Origin: Variovorax gracilis
GTDB lineage: Bacteria; Pseudomonadota; Gammaproteobacteria; Burkholderiales; Burkholderiaceae_C
NCBI RefSeq assembly: GCF_030317115.1
Contig: NZ_JASZYF010000002.1
Coordinates: forward strand, 186,001 to 250,000
DNA length: 64,000 nucleotides
Reading direction: 5' to 3'
Position numbers and translations under genes: made by a program. A model generated the notes under the pieces. It saw nothing but the letters and a program-made list of their open reading frames with translations, was not told where the DNA came from and did no database searches. This document shows positions 10,024 through 18,176 of this stretch, piece after piece. Every line of letters starts with the position of its first letter. Within the stretch, counting starts at the first letter, position 1.

Positions 10024-11205
10024 ATGAAAGAAGTGGTTGTTGTCAGCGGCGTGCGCACCGCCATCGGAACCTTCGGCGGAGCGCTCAAGGACGTGCCGCC
10101 CACCAGGCTCGCGGCGCTGGTCACCAAGGAGGCGCTGGCACGCGCCAAGGTGGACGGCAAGGACGTCGAGAACGTCGTCTTCGGCCACGTCATCAACACC
10201 GAGCCACGCGACATGTACATGGCGCGCGTGGCCGCGATCGAGGGCGGCTGCGCCCAGGAGACACCGGCATTGACCGTCAACCGCCTGTGCGGATCGGGCC
10301 TGCAGGCCATCGTGAGCGCCGCGCAGAGCATCCAGCTCGGCGACGCGAAGGTGGCCGTGGGTGGCGGCGCCGAGAGCATGAGCCGTGCGCCCTTTGCCTC
10401 GCTCAGCGCCCGCTGGGGCGCCCGCATGGGCGACACCAAGATGGTCGACATGATGCTCGGCGCCCTGCACGACCCCTTCCAGACTGTCCACATGGGCATC
10501 ACGGCGGAGAACGTCGCGAAGAAGTGGGGCATCAGCCGCGAGACGCAGGACCAGACGGCGCTTACCAGCCACCAGCGCGCCCAGAAGGCGATCGAGAGCG
10601 GCTATTTCAAGTCGCAGATCGTTCCGGTGACGCTGGAAAGCCGCAAGGGCCCGACCCAGTTCGACACCGACGAGCATGTGCGCTTCAACGCGAAGCTCGA
10701 GGACATGAGCAAGCTCAAGCCAGCCTTCCTGAAGGAGAACGGCACCGTCACTGCGGGCAACGCGTCCGGTGTCAACGACGGCGCCGCCGCCGTGGTCCTG
10801 ATGGAAAAGGAAGAGGCCGCCCGGCGCGGCCTCAAGCCGATGGCACGCGTCGTCGCCTACGCGTTCGCTGGCGTGGACCCGGCCTACATGGGCATCGGGC
10901 CGGTCCCGGCGTCTCGCAAGGCCCTGGAAAAGGCGGGCCTGAAGGCTTCCGACATGGACGTGATCGAGGCCAACGAGGCCTTCGCCGCGCAGGCCTGTGC
11001 GGTGAGCAAGGATCTGGAGCTCGATCCTGCCAAGGTGAACCCCAACGGCTCGGGCATTTCGCTCGGCCATCCCGTGGGCGCGACGGGCGCGCTGATCACC
11101 GTCAAGGCCCTCTACGAGCTGGAGCGCATCCAGGGCCGCTACGCGCTGGTGACCATGTGCATCGGCGGGGGACAGGGCATTGCGTGCATTTTTGAAAGAG
11201 TGTGA
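10024..11205 (+). CDS. Acetyl-CoA acetyltransferase (thiolase)
   Basis: 393 residues, the normal size of biosynthetic thiolases. The acyl-accepting cysteine is Cys89 in NRLCGSGLQAI; His349 in NPNGSGISLGHPVGATG and Cys379 in TMCIGGGQG complete the active site. The enzyme condenses two acetyl-CoA to acetoacetyl-CoA or runs the reverse cleavage, feeding PHB synthesis or fatty/keto acid breakdown. ATG 10024 is chosen because GGAGAC lies about seven bases ahead and the protein begins with the typical KEVVVVSGVRTAIG. It stands alone on the plus strand; no phaB or phaC neighbour is present. Confidence 0.93.
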   Translation: MKEVVVVSGVRTAIGTFGGALKDVPPTRLAALVTKEALARAKVDGKDVENVVFGHVINTEPRDMYMARVAAIEGGCAQETPALTVNRLCGSGLQAIVSAAQSIQLGDAKVAVGGGAESMSRAPFASLSARWGARMGDTKMVDMMLGALHDPFQTVHMGITAENVAKKWGISRETQDQTALTSHQRAQKAIESGYFKSQIVPVTLESRKGPTQFDTDEHVRFNAKLEDMSKLKPAFLKENGTVTAGNASGVNDGAAAVVLMEKEEAARRGLKPMARVVAYAFAGVDPAYMGIGPVPASRKALEKAGLKASDMDVIEANEAFAAQACAVSKDLELDPAKVNPNGSGISLGHPVGATGALITVKALYELERIQGRYALVTMCIGGGQGIACIFERV

Positions 11206-11227
11206 ACGACTGGCTCGAAGTTGTGGC

Positions 11228-11233
11228 TATAAT
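11228..11233 (+). promoter_or_regulatory. Putative -10 box of the tRNA-Lys promoter
   Basis: An exact TATAAT lies 36 bp ahead of the tRNA, in the short gap after the thiolase. No good -35 hexamer is found 16-18 bp upstream, so the promoter is proposed only on the -10 match and its position. Confidence 0.45.
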
Positions 11234-11269
11234 CGTGGGATTGCCTGAAACGACACACAAGTCAATCAG

Positions 11270-11345
11270 GGGCTCTTAGCTCAGTTGGTAGAGCAGCGGA
11301 CTCTTAATCCGTAGGTCGAGTGTTCGAGTCACTCAGGGCCCACCA
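11270..11345 (+). tRNA. tRNA-Lys(CTT)
   Basis: 76 nt including an encoded CCA end. The acceptor stem GGGCTCT pairs with AGGGCCC (one G-U), the D arm is AGCTCAGTTGGTAGAGC, and the anticodon stem GCGGA/TCCGT encloses loop CTCTTAA. That places CTT at positions 34-36, decoding AAG (lysine). The T arm GAGTG/CACTC encloses TTCGAGT. All four arms fold without mismatch apart from G-U pairs. Confidence 0.96.
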
Positions 11346-11354
11346 CCAACACTG

Positions 11355-11391
11355 AAAAAGCCTGCTACCGGAAACGGCAGCAGGCTTTTTT
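11355..11391 (+). terminator. Intrinsic terminator after tRNA-Lys (possibly bidirectional)
   Basis: A strong hairpin, AAGCCTGCT-A-CCG / CGG-C-AGCAGGCTT with a GAAA tetraloop and one internal mismatch, followed by a run of six T. The 5' flank is a run of A, so in the other direction it also has a T-run and could end transcription of the minus-strand DUF72 gene, whose stop is at 11415. Confidence 0.9.
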
Positions 11392-11414
11392 CTTGGCGCT
11401 CTCTTTGACCGCGC

Positions 11415-12308
11415 TCAGCCGTGCGCCAGCAGCATCTTCAAGAAGCTGATGCCGTTGCGCTGCCCTTTGTCCTCGTCGCAGTTGTTGAAGATGATGTGCG
11501 TGTTGCGCACCTTGTAGGCGATGCGCAGGGCCTCGACGACCAGCTCGCGGATTTCCTCGTCGGGGTAGTCGTAGTCGAATCGCTCGGCGGCCGAAGAGGC
11601 GCCCCGGGCGTTGTAGGTCTCGGTGTTGCGGCCATGCAGCCGCAGCAGCGCGTAGTCCGGATGCGTCGTCTCGACCAGCATCGGCACGCTGTTGTCGAAT
11701 CCTTGCGGCCCGTCCACGATGGTGTGCACGGCTTTCAGCTCGCGAAGGAAATCAAGCGTGCCGGCGCGGTGGGCCTCGTCGAGCCATGAGCGGTGCCGGA
11801 ACTCGACGCTGACGGCGTGGCCCTCCATCATCTCCACGCAGTGCTCCACGTGTGCATGGCCTTCGGGATTGCACAGGAGCCATGGCGGAAACTGGAAGTG
11901 GACCAGCCCGAGCTTGCCGCCGATCCTCAAAGGGGCGAGCGCATCGACGAAGCGCCGCCACAGCTCGGCCCGTATCTCCGGCGGAGTGCTGCGGTAGTAG
12001 AGCGTCTTGGTCGTGCCCAGCGCCTCCTTGATGTCCTTGTGCATCACCTTCGGGTCCGTCTGGTGACCCGTGAAGAGCCGGAAGGCCTTGGCGTTGAAGG
12101 TGAAGGCGTCGGGCGTGCGGTCGACCCAGTTCTGCGTCGTGACCGGATCCGGGATCGCGTAGTAGCTCGAGTCGACTTCGACCAGCGGAAAAATCGAGGC
12201 GTAGTAGCGCAGCCGCGCCTCGGGCGTCTTCGCTTCCTTGGGATAGAAGCGCCCGCAGTCAATCAGCGTCTTGTCAGTCCAGGAGGCGGTTCCGACGAGG
12301 ATGGCCAT
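11415..12308 (-). CDS. DUF72 (YecE-like) protein
   Basis: 297 residues. The start ILVGTASWTDKTLIDCGRFYP and the following LRYYASIFPLVEVDSSYYAIP block are diagnostic of the DUF72 TIM-barrel family. VHFQFPPWLL and SVEFRHRSWL, the RLHGRN segment and the closing FNNCDEDKGQRN block also match. The function is unknown; the fold resembles endonuclease IV-like TIM barrels. It is a single gene convergent with the tRNA and separated from the upstream TetR gene by 39 bp. Confidence 0.9.
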   Translation of the reverse strand: MAILVGTASWTDKTLIDCGRFYPKEAKTPEARLRYYASIFPLVEVDSSYYAIPDPVTTQNWVDRTPDAFTFNAKAFRLFTGHQTDPKVMHKDIKEALGTTKTLYYRSTPPEIRAELWRRFVDALAPLRIGGKLGLVHFQFPPWLLCNPEGHAHVEHCVEMMEGHAVSVEFRHRSWLDEAHRAGTLDFLRELKAVHTIVDGPQGFDNSVPMLVETTHPDYALLRLHGRNTETYNARGASSAAERFDYDYPDEEIRELVVEALRIAYKVRNTHIIFNNCDEDKGQRNGISFLKMLLAHG

Positions 12309-12347
12309 CGGCGCATGCTAATGGCGCCGTCGGCCCAATGCGATTTG

Positions 12348-12974
12348 TTACGCGCACAGGTAGGCTCGGATCGCGGTCCGGGCCTGCCGCGACAGTGCCT
12401 GCAGGTCGGGCTGGCCGGCAGCCCCGATGTGGGCGTTCGCGATCAGCCCGTACAGGATGGTGAAGCTCACGCGCGCGGCCTCCTCCTTCTCGCACGTCGG
12501 CGACAGGTCGCTCGCCGCGCCGAGGGCGCCGGTCCACTCGCCGACAAAGCGGTCGTACATCTTGCGATAGGCGTCCGGGCCGGAGAGGTGCCGCTCCAGC
12601 AGATAGTGCGCACCCCATTCGAATGGCTGCTCCCGGTGTGCGTCGATCTGCGATTCGATCACCGCATCGACCATCTCTCGCAGCGGCCGGCCCTGATGCC
12701 GCTCGACGGCATCGTGCAGCGCCATCAGCAGCGCCTTGGAACGCAGATGCAGGCACACGCGCGCCAGGTCCTCCTTGCTCGCGAAGTACTCGTAGAAGCT
12801 GCCGAGGCCCGTGCCGGCGACGGACACAAGCTCGCGGATTGTGATGCCTGCGTAGCCCCGCTCCACCAAAAGCCGAACAAAGGCTTCCTGCAGGGCCTGT
12901 GAGGTGTGGCGTGCGCGGGACTGGCGCGGCTTTCTCCTCGGCGCCATGGGGGACCGACCGGGCCTGGCTTTCAT
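12348..12974 (-). CDS. TetR/AcrR family transcriptional regulator
   Basis: About 208 residues from ATG 12974. The N-terminal helix-turn-helix domain includes RARHTSQALQEAFVRLLVERGY and ITIRELVSVAGTGLGSFYEYFASKEDL, a clear TetR DNA-binding motif. The C-terminal ligand domain is divergent. Start uncertain: GTG 12992 and ATG 12947 are also in frame, none with a strong ribosome site. It is transcribed divergently from the thioesterase/acyl-CoA dehydrogenase pair with an 84-bp shared region, so it probably represses that pair and itself in response to an acyl-CoA-like ligand (inference from position). Confidence 0.85.
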   Translation of the reverse strand: MKARPGRSPMAPRRKPRQSRARHTSQALQEAFVRLLVERGYAGITIRELVSVAGTGLGSFYEYFASKEDLARVCLHLRSKALLMALHDAVERHQGRPLREMVDAVIESQIDAHREQPFEWGAHYLLERHLSGPDAYRKMYDRFVGEWTGALGAASDLSPTCEKEEAARVSFTILYGLIANAHIGAAGQPDLQALSRQARTAIRAYLCA

Positions 12975-13058
12975 GCTGCGGAACCCGAACACCCTCGGCG
13001 CCTGTTGTTCCTAGAATTTTCGACACGCATTGGATGCATTTTGCAGCGCGGAGACACC
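12975..13058. promoter_or_regulatory. Divergent promoter/operator region (TetR gene / thioesterase)
   Basis: An 84-bp space between divergent starts. It holds a TAGAAT -10-like hexamer near 13012 and a short dyad GCAT-TGG-ATGC at 13028-13038. TetR-type repressors usually bind dyads in exactly this kind of space, but the arms here are short and the assignment is tentative. Confidence 0.35.
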
Positions 13059-13895
13059 ATGACCGACAGCCCCCATACCGCCGAAACCGCGCCCTCGCTC
13101 GCCGTGTTCACCCGCGATGGCGACACCTGGCTTCCCGGCAGCCTGGCACGCGGACCGTGGGACCCGCGCGCGCAACATGGCGGCGCGCCTTCCGCGCTGC
13201 TGGCGCACATCGCCGAAAGCGCCATGCCGGAACCCGGCTGGCAGCTCGCACGGCTGAGCGTCGAACTCGTCCGGCCCGTGCCCATCGCACCGCTGACCGC
13301 ACGCCACGCGGTGCAGCCCTCGCGATCGACGACACGGGTGACGGTCGACCTCCACGCCGGCGACACGCTTGTCGCCCGCGCGCATGGGCTCCTGCTGCGC
13401 GCACAGCCGCTCTCCTTGCCAGCAGGATTGCCTGGGTGGTCGCCGGCGATGCTCTCGCCGCTTCCGCCGAATTGCGAGGACCGCGTCCGCATCCCCGGCC
13501 TGCCCGACGGCGAGTACTTCCATCGCATGGCGGTGGAGTCACGCGTCGCGCACGGCGACCCGGCCCGACCCGGCCCTGCCGCGGCATGGTTCCGGCTCAT
13601 CGTTCCGCTGGTGCAAGGCGCCCCCACCTCCCCCGCCATGCGCGTGGCCGCGGCGGCGGATTTCGGAAACGGCCTGAGCTGGATCCTGGCGCCCGAGCGC
13701 TACCTGTTCGCCAACGCCGACCTCAGCGTGCACCTGCATCGCCTGCCGGTGGGCGAGTGGGTCGGGCTCGCGTCCGAAACGCATGCGGACGCCGGCGGCG
13801 CCGGCATGACGCTCTCTCGCCTGTACGACGAGCAGGGCCCGATCGGCGTCGCCGTCCAGACGCTGGTGCTGCGCGAGCGCAGCGCCGCGGCCTAG
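13059..13895 (+). CDS. Acyl-CoA thioesterase-like (double hotdog) protein
   Basis: 278 residues. The N-terminal half has the thioesterase-superfamily pattern (DGDTWLPGSLARGPWDPRAQHGGAPSALLAH, then RLSVELVRPVPIAPL); the C-terminal half repeats a hotdog-like sequence around RVAAAADFGNGLSW and the SETHADAGGAGMTLSRLYDEQGPIGVAVQTL closing strand. This matches TesB-like proteins that hydrolyse acyl-CoA to free acid and CoA. GGAG seven bases ahead fixes the ATG at 13059. It is followed 38 bp later by the AidB-like dehydrogenase and is divergent from a TetR gene, forming a small regulated acyl-CoA unit. Substrate not determinable. Confidence 0.8.
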   Translation: MTDSPHTAETAPSLAVFTRDGDTWLPGSLARGPWDPRAQHGGAPSALLAHIAESAMPEPGWQLARLSVELVRPVPIAPLTARHAVQPSRSTTRVTVDLHAGDTLVARAHGLLLRAQPLSLPAGLPGWSPAMLSPLPPNCEDRVRIPGLPDGEYFHRMAVESRVAHGDPARPGPAAAWFRLIVPLVQGAPTSPAMRVAAAADFGNGLSWILAPERYLFANADLSVHLHRLPVGEWVGLASETHADAGGAGMTLSRLYDEQGPIGVAVQTLVLRERSAAA

Positions 13896-13933
13896 GCCCT
13901 CCTCCGAACCCCGCACTTCCATCGAGACACACC

Positions 13934-15568
13934 ATGACCGGCATTCACCCCCACAACCAGGTTCCCGAACTCAAGGACTACAACGTCTACACCAGCGACC
14001 CCGTGCTTCGCCGAGCCGTGCAGCGTGGCGATGCCGGCTGGCGAGATGCCGAACTCGTGCGCCAGGGCGCCGAGTACGGCGCGGAAGCCACGCTGCGCGC
14101 GGCCGAGGACGCCAACCGCCATGAACCCGAGCTGCACACGCACTCGCGCACCGGCGAACGCATCGACCTCGTCAAGTTCCATCCCGCGTGGCACACCATG
14201 ATGTCGATCGCGCGCCGCAACGGCATCGCCAACCTGCCCTTCTTCGACGGGCGCCCCTCCGCCTGGACCGCCTACGGCGCCTCGCTCTACATGCACAGTC
14301 AGATCGAATCGGGGTCGACCTGCCCCACGACGATGACCAAGGCCTGCATCCCGGTGCTGCGCCACAACGCTGCGCTGTACGGCGTCGTCGAATCGAAGCT
14401 GGCTGCCATGGAACACGACGAACGCGACCTGCCGCTCGAGCAGAAGCGCTCGATCGCGGTCGGCATGGGCATGACCGAGAGGCAAGGCGGCAGCGACGTG
14501 CGCACCAACACCACGCGCGCCGTGCCTTTCGGACAGGGTCCGTGGGGCAGCGAGTTCCTCATCACGGGCCACAAGTGGTTCTTCTCCGCGCCGATGTGCG
14601 ATGGCCACCTCGTGCTCGCCAAGACCGACGAGCGCGGATCGACTTGCTTCTTCGTGCCACGCTGGCGGCCTGACGGCAGCAAGAACCCCATCCACATCCA
14701 GCGCCTGAAGGACAAGGTCGGCAATCGCTCCAACTCCAGCAGCGAGGTCGAGTTCAAGGAAGCCTGGGGCGTGCTCGTGGGCGAGGAAGGCCGCGGCATC
14801 CCGACCATCATCGAGATGGCCACCTTCACACGCCTGGACTGCGCGCTGTCCAGCGCCGGCTTCATCCGCCAGGCGCTGGCGCAGGCGCTGCACTACACGC
14901 GCAACCGGCATGCCTTCGGCAAGGCCCTGGTCGACCAACCCGTGATGACCGAACTGCTCGGCGACATGGCGCTCGAGTCCGAGGCCGCGACACTGCTCGC
15001 GATGGACCTCGCATCGCACTTTGGCTCCACCGATGCGCTCGACGTGGCCTGGCGCCGCCTCATGACGCCCGCGGCCAAGTTCTGGAACTGCAAGCGCGCG
15101 GTGGCGCTGACCGGCGAAGCGATGGAAGTCTTCGGCGGCAACGGCTACGTGGAAGACGGCCCGATGGGCCGCCTGTTCCGCGAAGCGCCGGTCAACTCCA
15201 TCTGGGAAGGCTCGGGCAACGTGATGAGCTTGGACGTGCTGCGCGCCGTCTCCCGCAACCCGGACGACGCGCACCTCGTGCTCGACCATCTGCAGGACGT
15301 GGCCTCGCAGGACGCTCGCGTGCTGGCGCAGGCGCACGCGCTGCGCGACGCGATCCAGTTGCCACCGACCGAACTCGAACGCCAGGCCCGCCGCTTCACC
15401 CAACGGCTCGTGCTCACGGCGCAGGCCTGCCTGATGCTCCAGCATGCGAGCCCGGAAGCATCCTCAGCCTTCATCGGCAGCCGCTTCGACCCCGACTGGG
15501 GCCCGGTGGCTGGCATCAGCGCCGGCACCAGCGATCCGGCTGCGCTGCTGCGCGCGGCATGGTCGTAG
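13934..15568 (+). CDS. AidB-like acyl-CoA dehydrogenase
   Basis: 544 residues, longer than ordinary acyl-CoA dehydrogenases (~385) and typical of the AidB branch. The start NQVPELKDYNVYTSDPVLRRAV matches the AidB N-terminal extension. Flavin-fold motifs include GMTERQGGSDVRTNTT, ITGHKWFFSAPMCD and the RNRHAFGKALVDQP region; FGGNGYVEDGPMGRLFREAPVNSIWEGSGNV contains the active-site region with Glu in WEGSGN. E. coli AidB is an alkylation-response flavoprotein, but many relatives are plain acyl-CoA dehydrogenases. Its thioesterase neighbour and TetR control suggest a metabolic role here. Confidence 0.88.
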   Translation: MTGIHPHNQVPELKDYNVYTSDPVLRRAVQRGDAGWRDAELVRQGAEYGAEATLRAAEDANRHEPELHTHSRTGERIDLVKFHPAWHTMMSIARRNGIANLPFFDGRPSAWTAYGASLYMHSQIESGSTCPTTMTKACIPVLRHNAALYGVVESKLAAMEHDERDLPLEQKRSIAVGMGMTERQGGSDVRTNTTRAVPFGQGPWGSEFLITGHKWFFSAPMCDGHLVLAKTDERGSTCFFVPRWRPDGSKNPIHIQRLKDKVGNRSNSSSEVEFKEAWGVLVGEEGRGIPTIIEMATFTRLDCALSSAGFIRQALAQALHYTRNRHAFGKALVDQPVMTELLGDMALESEAATLLAMDLASHFGSTDALDVAWRRLMTPAAKFWNCKRAVALTGEAMEVFGGNGYVEDGPMGRLFREAPVNSIWEGSGNVMSLDVLRAVSRNPDDAHLVLDHLQDVASQDARVLAQAHALRDAIQLPPTELERQARRFTQRLVLTAQACLMLQHASPEASSAFIGSRFDPDWGPVAGISAGTSDPAALLRAAWS

Positions 15569-15608
15569 GCTGGACAAGCCACGGGGGAATGCTGCACGCT
15601 CCGCCTTC

Positions 15609-15620
15609 CATTCCAGAATG
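15609..15620. repeat. Short inverted repeat ahead of SDR gene
   Basis: CATTC-CA-GAATG, two perfect 5-base arms, 18 bp upstream of the SDR start and 41 bp after the dehydrogenase stop. It could be a small operator or chance; nothing else in this 69-bp gap stands out. Confidence 0.25.
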
Positions 15621-15637
15621 CAGAAAGGCGGTCATCC

Positions 15638-16429
15638 ATGGACTTGAAGCTCAAAGGCAAGCTTTCTCTCGTCTCCGGCAGCACGGCGGGCATCGGCCAT
15701 GCGATCGCGGCTGCGCTCGCTGCCGAAGGCGCGCGGGTGATCGTGAACGGACGCTCACAGACGTCGGTCGATGAAGCAATGGCCCGCATCGGCGCGGGAG
15801 AAGGCGGCGAGGTGCTGGGCTTCGCCGGCGACCTGGGCACGCCCGCCGCGGCCGAGGCGCTGGCGGCTCGGTATCCGAACATCGAGATCCTCGTCAACAA
15901 CCTGGGAATCTTCGAACCCAAGCCCTTCGAGGAGATTCCCGACGAGGACTGGAAGCGCTTCTTCGACGTGAACGTGCTCAGCGGCGTCCGGCTCGCCCGC
16001 CTGTGCCTGCCGGCGATGAAGCGCGCGAACTGGGGCCGCATCATCTTCATCTCGAGCGAAAGCGCGCTGCAGATTCCGGCCGAGATGATCCACTACGGCA
16101 TGACCAAGACCGCGCAGATCGCCGTCGCGCGGGGCCTGGCCGAATCGCTGGCTGGCACGGGCATCACCGTCAACAGCGTGCTGCCCGGACCGACCAAGTC
16201 CCGCGGCGTCGGCGAATTCGTCGAGACCCTGGCCAAGGCGGACGGCAAGTCCTTCGAGGACTTCGAAAAGGAATTCTTCGAGACAGTGCGGCCGACCTCG
16301 CTCATCAAGCGCTTCGAATCGCCCGAGGAGATTGCCGCCCTGGTCGCCTATGTCGCCAGCCCACTGTCGTCGGGAACGACCGGCGCCGCGCTGCGTGTCG
16401 ACGGGGGCTGCACGAAGAGTGCCTTCTGA
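15638..16429 (+). CDS. SDR family oxidoreductase
   Basis: 263 residues, a complete classical SDR. The cofactor motif is SGSTAGIG (13-20), the structural motif is NNLG (87-90), the catalytic serine is Ser140 in FISSES, and Tyr153/Lys157 form YGMTK. The R near NGRS suggests NADP preference. The C-terminus ends in the usual GAALRVDGGCTKS block. It reduces or oxidises an alcohol/ketone with a nicotinamide cofactor; the substrate is unknown. It follows the AidB-like gene by 69 bp and is convergent with the LysR gene (3-bp gap). Confidence 0.9.
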   Translation: MDLKLKGKLSLVSGSTAGIGHAIAAALAAEGARVIVNGRSQTSVDEAMARIGAGEGGEVLGFAGDLGTPAAAEALAARYPNIEILVNNLGIFEPKPFEEIPDEDWKRFFDVNVLSGVRLARLCLPAMKRANWGRIIFISSESALQIPAEMIHYGMTKTAQIAVARGLAESLAGTGITVNSVLPGPTKSRGVGEFVETLAKADGKSFEDFEKEFFETVRPTSLIKRFESPEEIAALVAYVASPLSSGTTGAALRVDGGCTKSAF

Positions 16430-16432
16430 GCG

Positions 16433-17332
16433 CTAGGACACAAGCACGCGGCGCGCAGCCGTGTGCACGTGCCGCGTCAATCGATCGAGGACCGGGACCT
16501 CCAGCGTTGCCGACTGCCAGTACAGCGCCACGTCGAGCGGTCGATCCGGCAACAGTTCCACGAGACGACCCTCCACCAGATGCTTCTGCACGAGGCACGC
16601 CGGATTCATCCCCCAGCCGATACCCGCGAGCGCAGCGGTGACGAAGGCCTCCGACGACGGCAGCCGGTGCGCCGGAAGCGGAATGTCCTTGCGCAGCGTG
16701 CGCCGCACCCAGCGCTCCTGCAACCGATCGTTGCGGTCGAAAACCAGGCTCGGCGCCTGCGCGAGGGTCTCGGCGGATACACCCGCCGGGAACCAGCGGG
16801 CGACGAATTCCGGACTGGCCGTCGGCACGTAGCGCAAGGCCCCCAGCTTGCGAACCCGGTAGCCCTGGACCGCCTTGGCCAGCGACGTGACCGCCGCCAG
16901 GACGTGACCGCGACGCAGCCACTCGCCGGTCTGATCCTGATCGTCCACGGAAATGTCGAGCAGGGCCGCGTCCTCGTGCGAGAACGCGGACAAGGCGTCC
17001 ACGAACCAGGTTGCCAGACTGTCGGCGTTGATGGCGACGCGGATACCGGGACGCGCCTGCCCGGGGTCCTGCGGGTCCAGCCACGGCAGGTCCGTTCGGA
17101 GGGAGTGCTCCAGCATGGCGACCGTCTCGGCATGACGGCACAGGCGCGCGCCCGCTTCCGTGGCCGTGCAGGGCTGTCCCCGAACGATCAGCACGGCGCC
17201 GACACGTTCCTCGATGAGGCGCACCCGCTGCGAGACCGCGGATGGCGTGATGTTCAGGAACCGAGCGGCGCGCTCGAAGCTGCCTTCACGGACAACGGCC
17301 GCGACAGTGGCGAGCAGGGAGAGGTCGAGCAT
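16433..17332 (-). CDS. LysR-type regulator of the ArgP/LysG group
   Basis: About 299 residues from ATG 17332. The N-terminus MLDLSLLATVAAVVREGSFERAARFLNITPSAVSQRVRLIEERVG is split over the typical ArgP/LysG winged helix; the ITPSAVSQRVR helix is the recognition helix. The rest is the periplasmic-binding-like effector domain. ArgP-type proteins sense lysine/arginine and activate an exporter of the LysE/ArgO family, and exactly such a gene is divergent (17415). The start at 17332 is chosen by family N-terminus; ATG 17359 would add nine residues. Confidence 0.88.
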   Translation of the reverse strand: MLDLSLLATVAAVVREGSFERAARFLNITPSAVSQRVRLIEERVGAVLIVRGQPCTATEAGARLCRHAETVAMLEHSLRTDLPWLDPQDPGQARPGIRVAINADSLATWFVDALSAFSHEDAALLDISVDDQDQTGEWLRRGHVLAAVTSLAKAVQGYRVRKLGALRYVPTASPEFVARWFPAGVSAETLAQAPSLVFDRNDRLQERWVRRTLRKDIPLPAHRLPSSEAFVTAALAGIGWGMNPACLVQKHLVEGRLVELLPDRPLDVALYWQSATLEVPVLDRLTRHVHTAARRVLVS

Positions 17333-17345
17333 CGGCGAATCAGAT

Positions 17346-17356
17346 AAGCATTGCTT
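17346..17356. promoter_or_regulatory. Candidate LysR-type operator between regulator and exporter
   Basis: AAGCA-T-TGCTT, perfect 5-base arms around one base, in the 82-bp gap between the divergent regulator and LysE-family exporter genes. LysR-type regulators bind dyads of this size (T-N11-A class) in such gaps. Supported by position and symmetry only. Confidence 0.4.
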
Positions 17357-17414
17357 CACTGACCTTAGCAGCTTTCACTTCGCCGTTGTCCACTTCGTCG
17401 CGACACTTGCCCGC

Positions 17415-18044
17415 ATGGCCGATGCTTCGAACTTCGCGGTTTTCCTGACGGGCATGACCCTCAGCGCGTCCCTGATCCTCGCCATCGGGGCGCAAAACAC
17501 CTTCGTGCTCCAGCAAGGATTGCGGCGCGAGCATGTGCTGGCGGTCGTTGCCGTCTGCGCTCTCCTGGACCTGGCGCTGATGGCCGTGGGCGTGGGGGGC
17601 GTTGCCGCGACGATCGGAGAGCATCCTCGACTGCTGTCCGCGCTGGCGATCGCCGGAGCCGCGCTTCTGGCGGCGTACGGAATCGTTGCGTTCCGGCGCG
17701 CGATGCGACCGGAGGCCCTGGTCGCCCGAACCGACGGCAGGTCCAGGCCGGTCCTCGGGACCATCGCCAGGACGCTCTCCATCAGCTTGCTCAACCCTCA
17801 CGTCTACCTCGACACCGTGGTCCTGATCGGTGCCGTGGGCGCGCGCCAGCCGCTGGGGAGCCAATGGATCTTTCTGCTCGGCGCCGGCATTGCCAGTACC
17901 GCCTGGTTCTTCGGCCTGGGCTTTGGAGCGCGCGCCCTCGCTCCACTTTTCTCGCGTCCGCTCGCCTGGCGCGTGCTGGACATCGGGGTCGGCATGACCA
18001 TGCTCGCATTGGCGCTCAGGTTGTTTCTGGGCGCTTTCGACTGA
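17415..18044 (+). CDS. LysE/ArgO family amino-acid exporter
   Basis: 209 residues with about six hydrophobic helices. The first helix and loop read FLTGMTLSASLILAIGAQNTFVLQQGLRREHV, the LysE/ArgO signature (IGAQNxFVLxQG). LSISLLNPHVYLDTVVLIG matches the conserved NPHxYLDT motif of the group. Proteins of this family export basic amino acids (lysine, arginine) from the cytoplasm. Paired divergently with an ArgP/LysG-type regulator, which is the classic arrangement for an exporter induced by its substrate. Confidence 0.93.
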   Translation: MADASNFAVFLTGMTLSASLILAIGAQNTFVLQQGLRREHVLAVVAVCALLDLALMAVGVGGVAATIGEHPRLLSALAIAGAALLAAYGIVAFRRAMRPEALVARTDGRSRPVLGTIARTLSISLLNPHVYLDTVVLIGAVGARQPLGSQWIFLLGAGIASTAWFFGLGFGARALAPLFSRPLAWRVLDIGVGMTMLALALRLFLGAFD

Positions 18045-18111
18045 GCCAGCGGCGCACCAGGGTTTAGCCGGCGGTTGCCCCAAAGGACTATTGCGGGACG
18101 GGCCATCTCAA

Positions 18112-18124
18112 GCGGAGACTCCGC
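18112..18124. repeat. Inverted repeat in the gap after the LysE gene
   Basis: GCGGAG-A-CTCCGC, perfect 6-base arms, followed by CCTTT-like sequence without a full T-run. It may be a weak terminator of the exporter gene or an operator of the hydrolase gene that starts 53 bp later. Confidence 0.3.
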
Positions 18125-18176
18125 CTTTCGCCGCCCAAACGGCCCGGCGCATCACGCGCACAACCGAGGAGCAACC

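Noticed and set aside
13934..15568. Linking the AidB-like gene with the DNA glycosylase at 42052 as an alkylation-response system
   Set aside because: They are 26 kb apart in different contexts, and the AidB-like gene sits in a TetR-controlled acyl-CoA unit.
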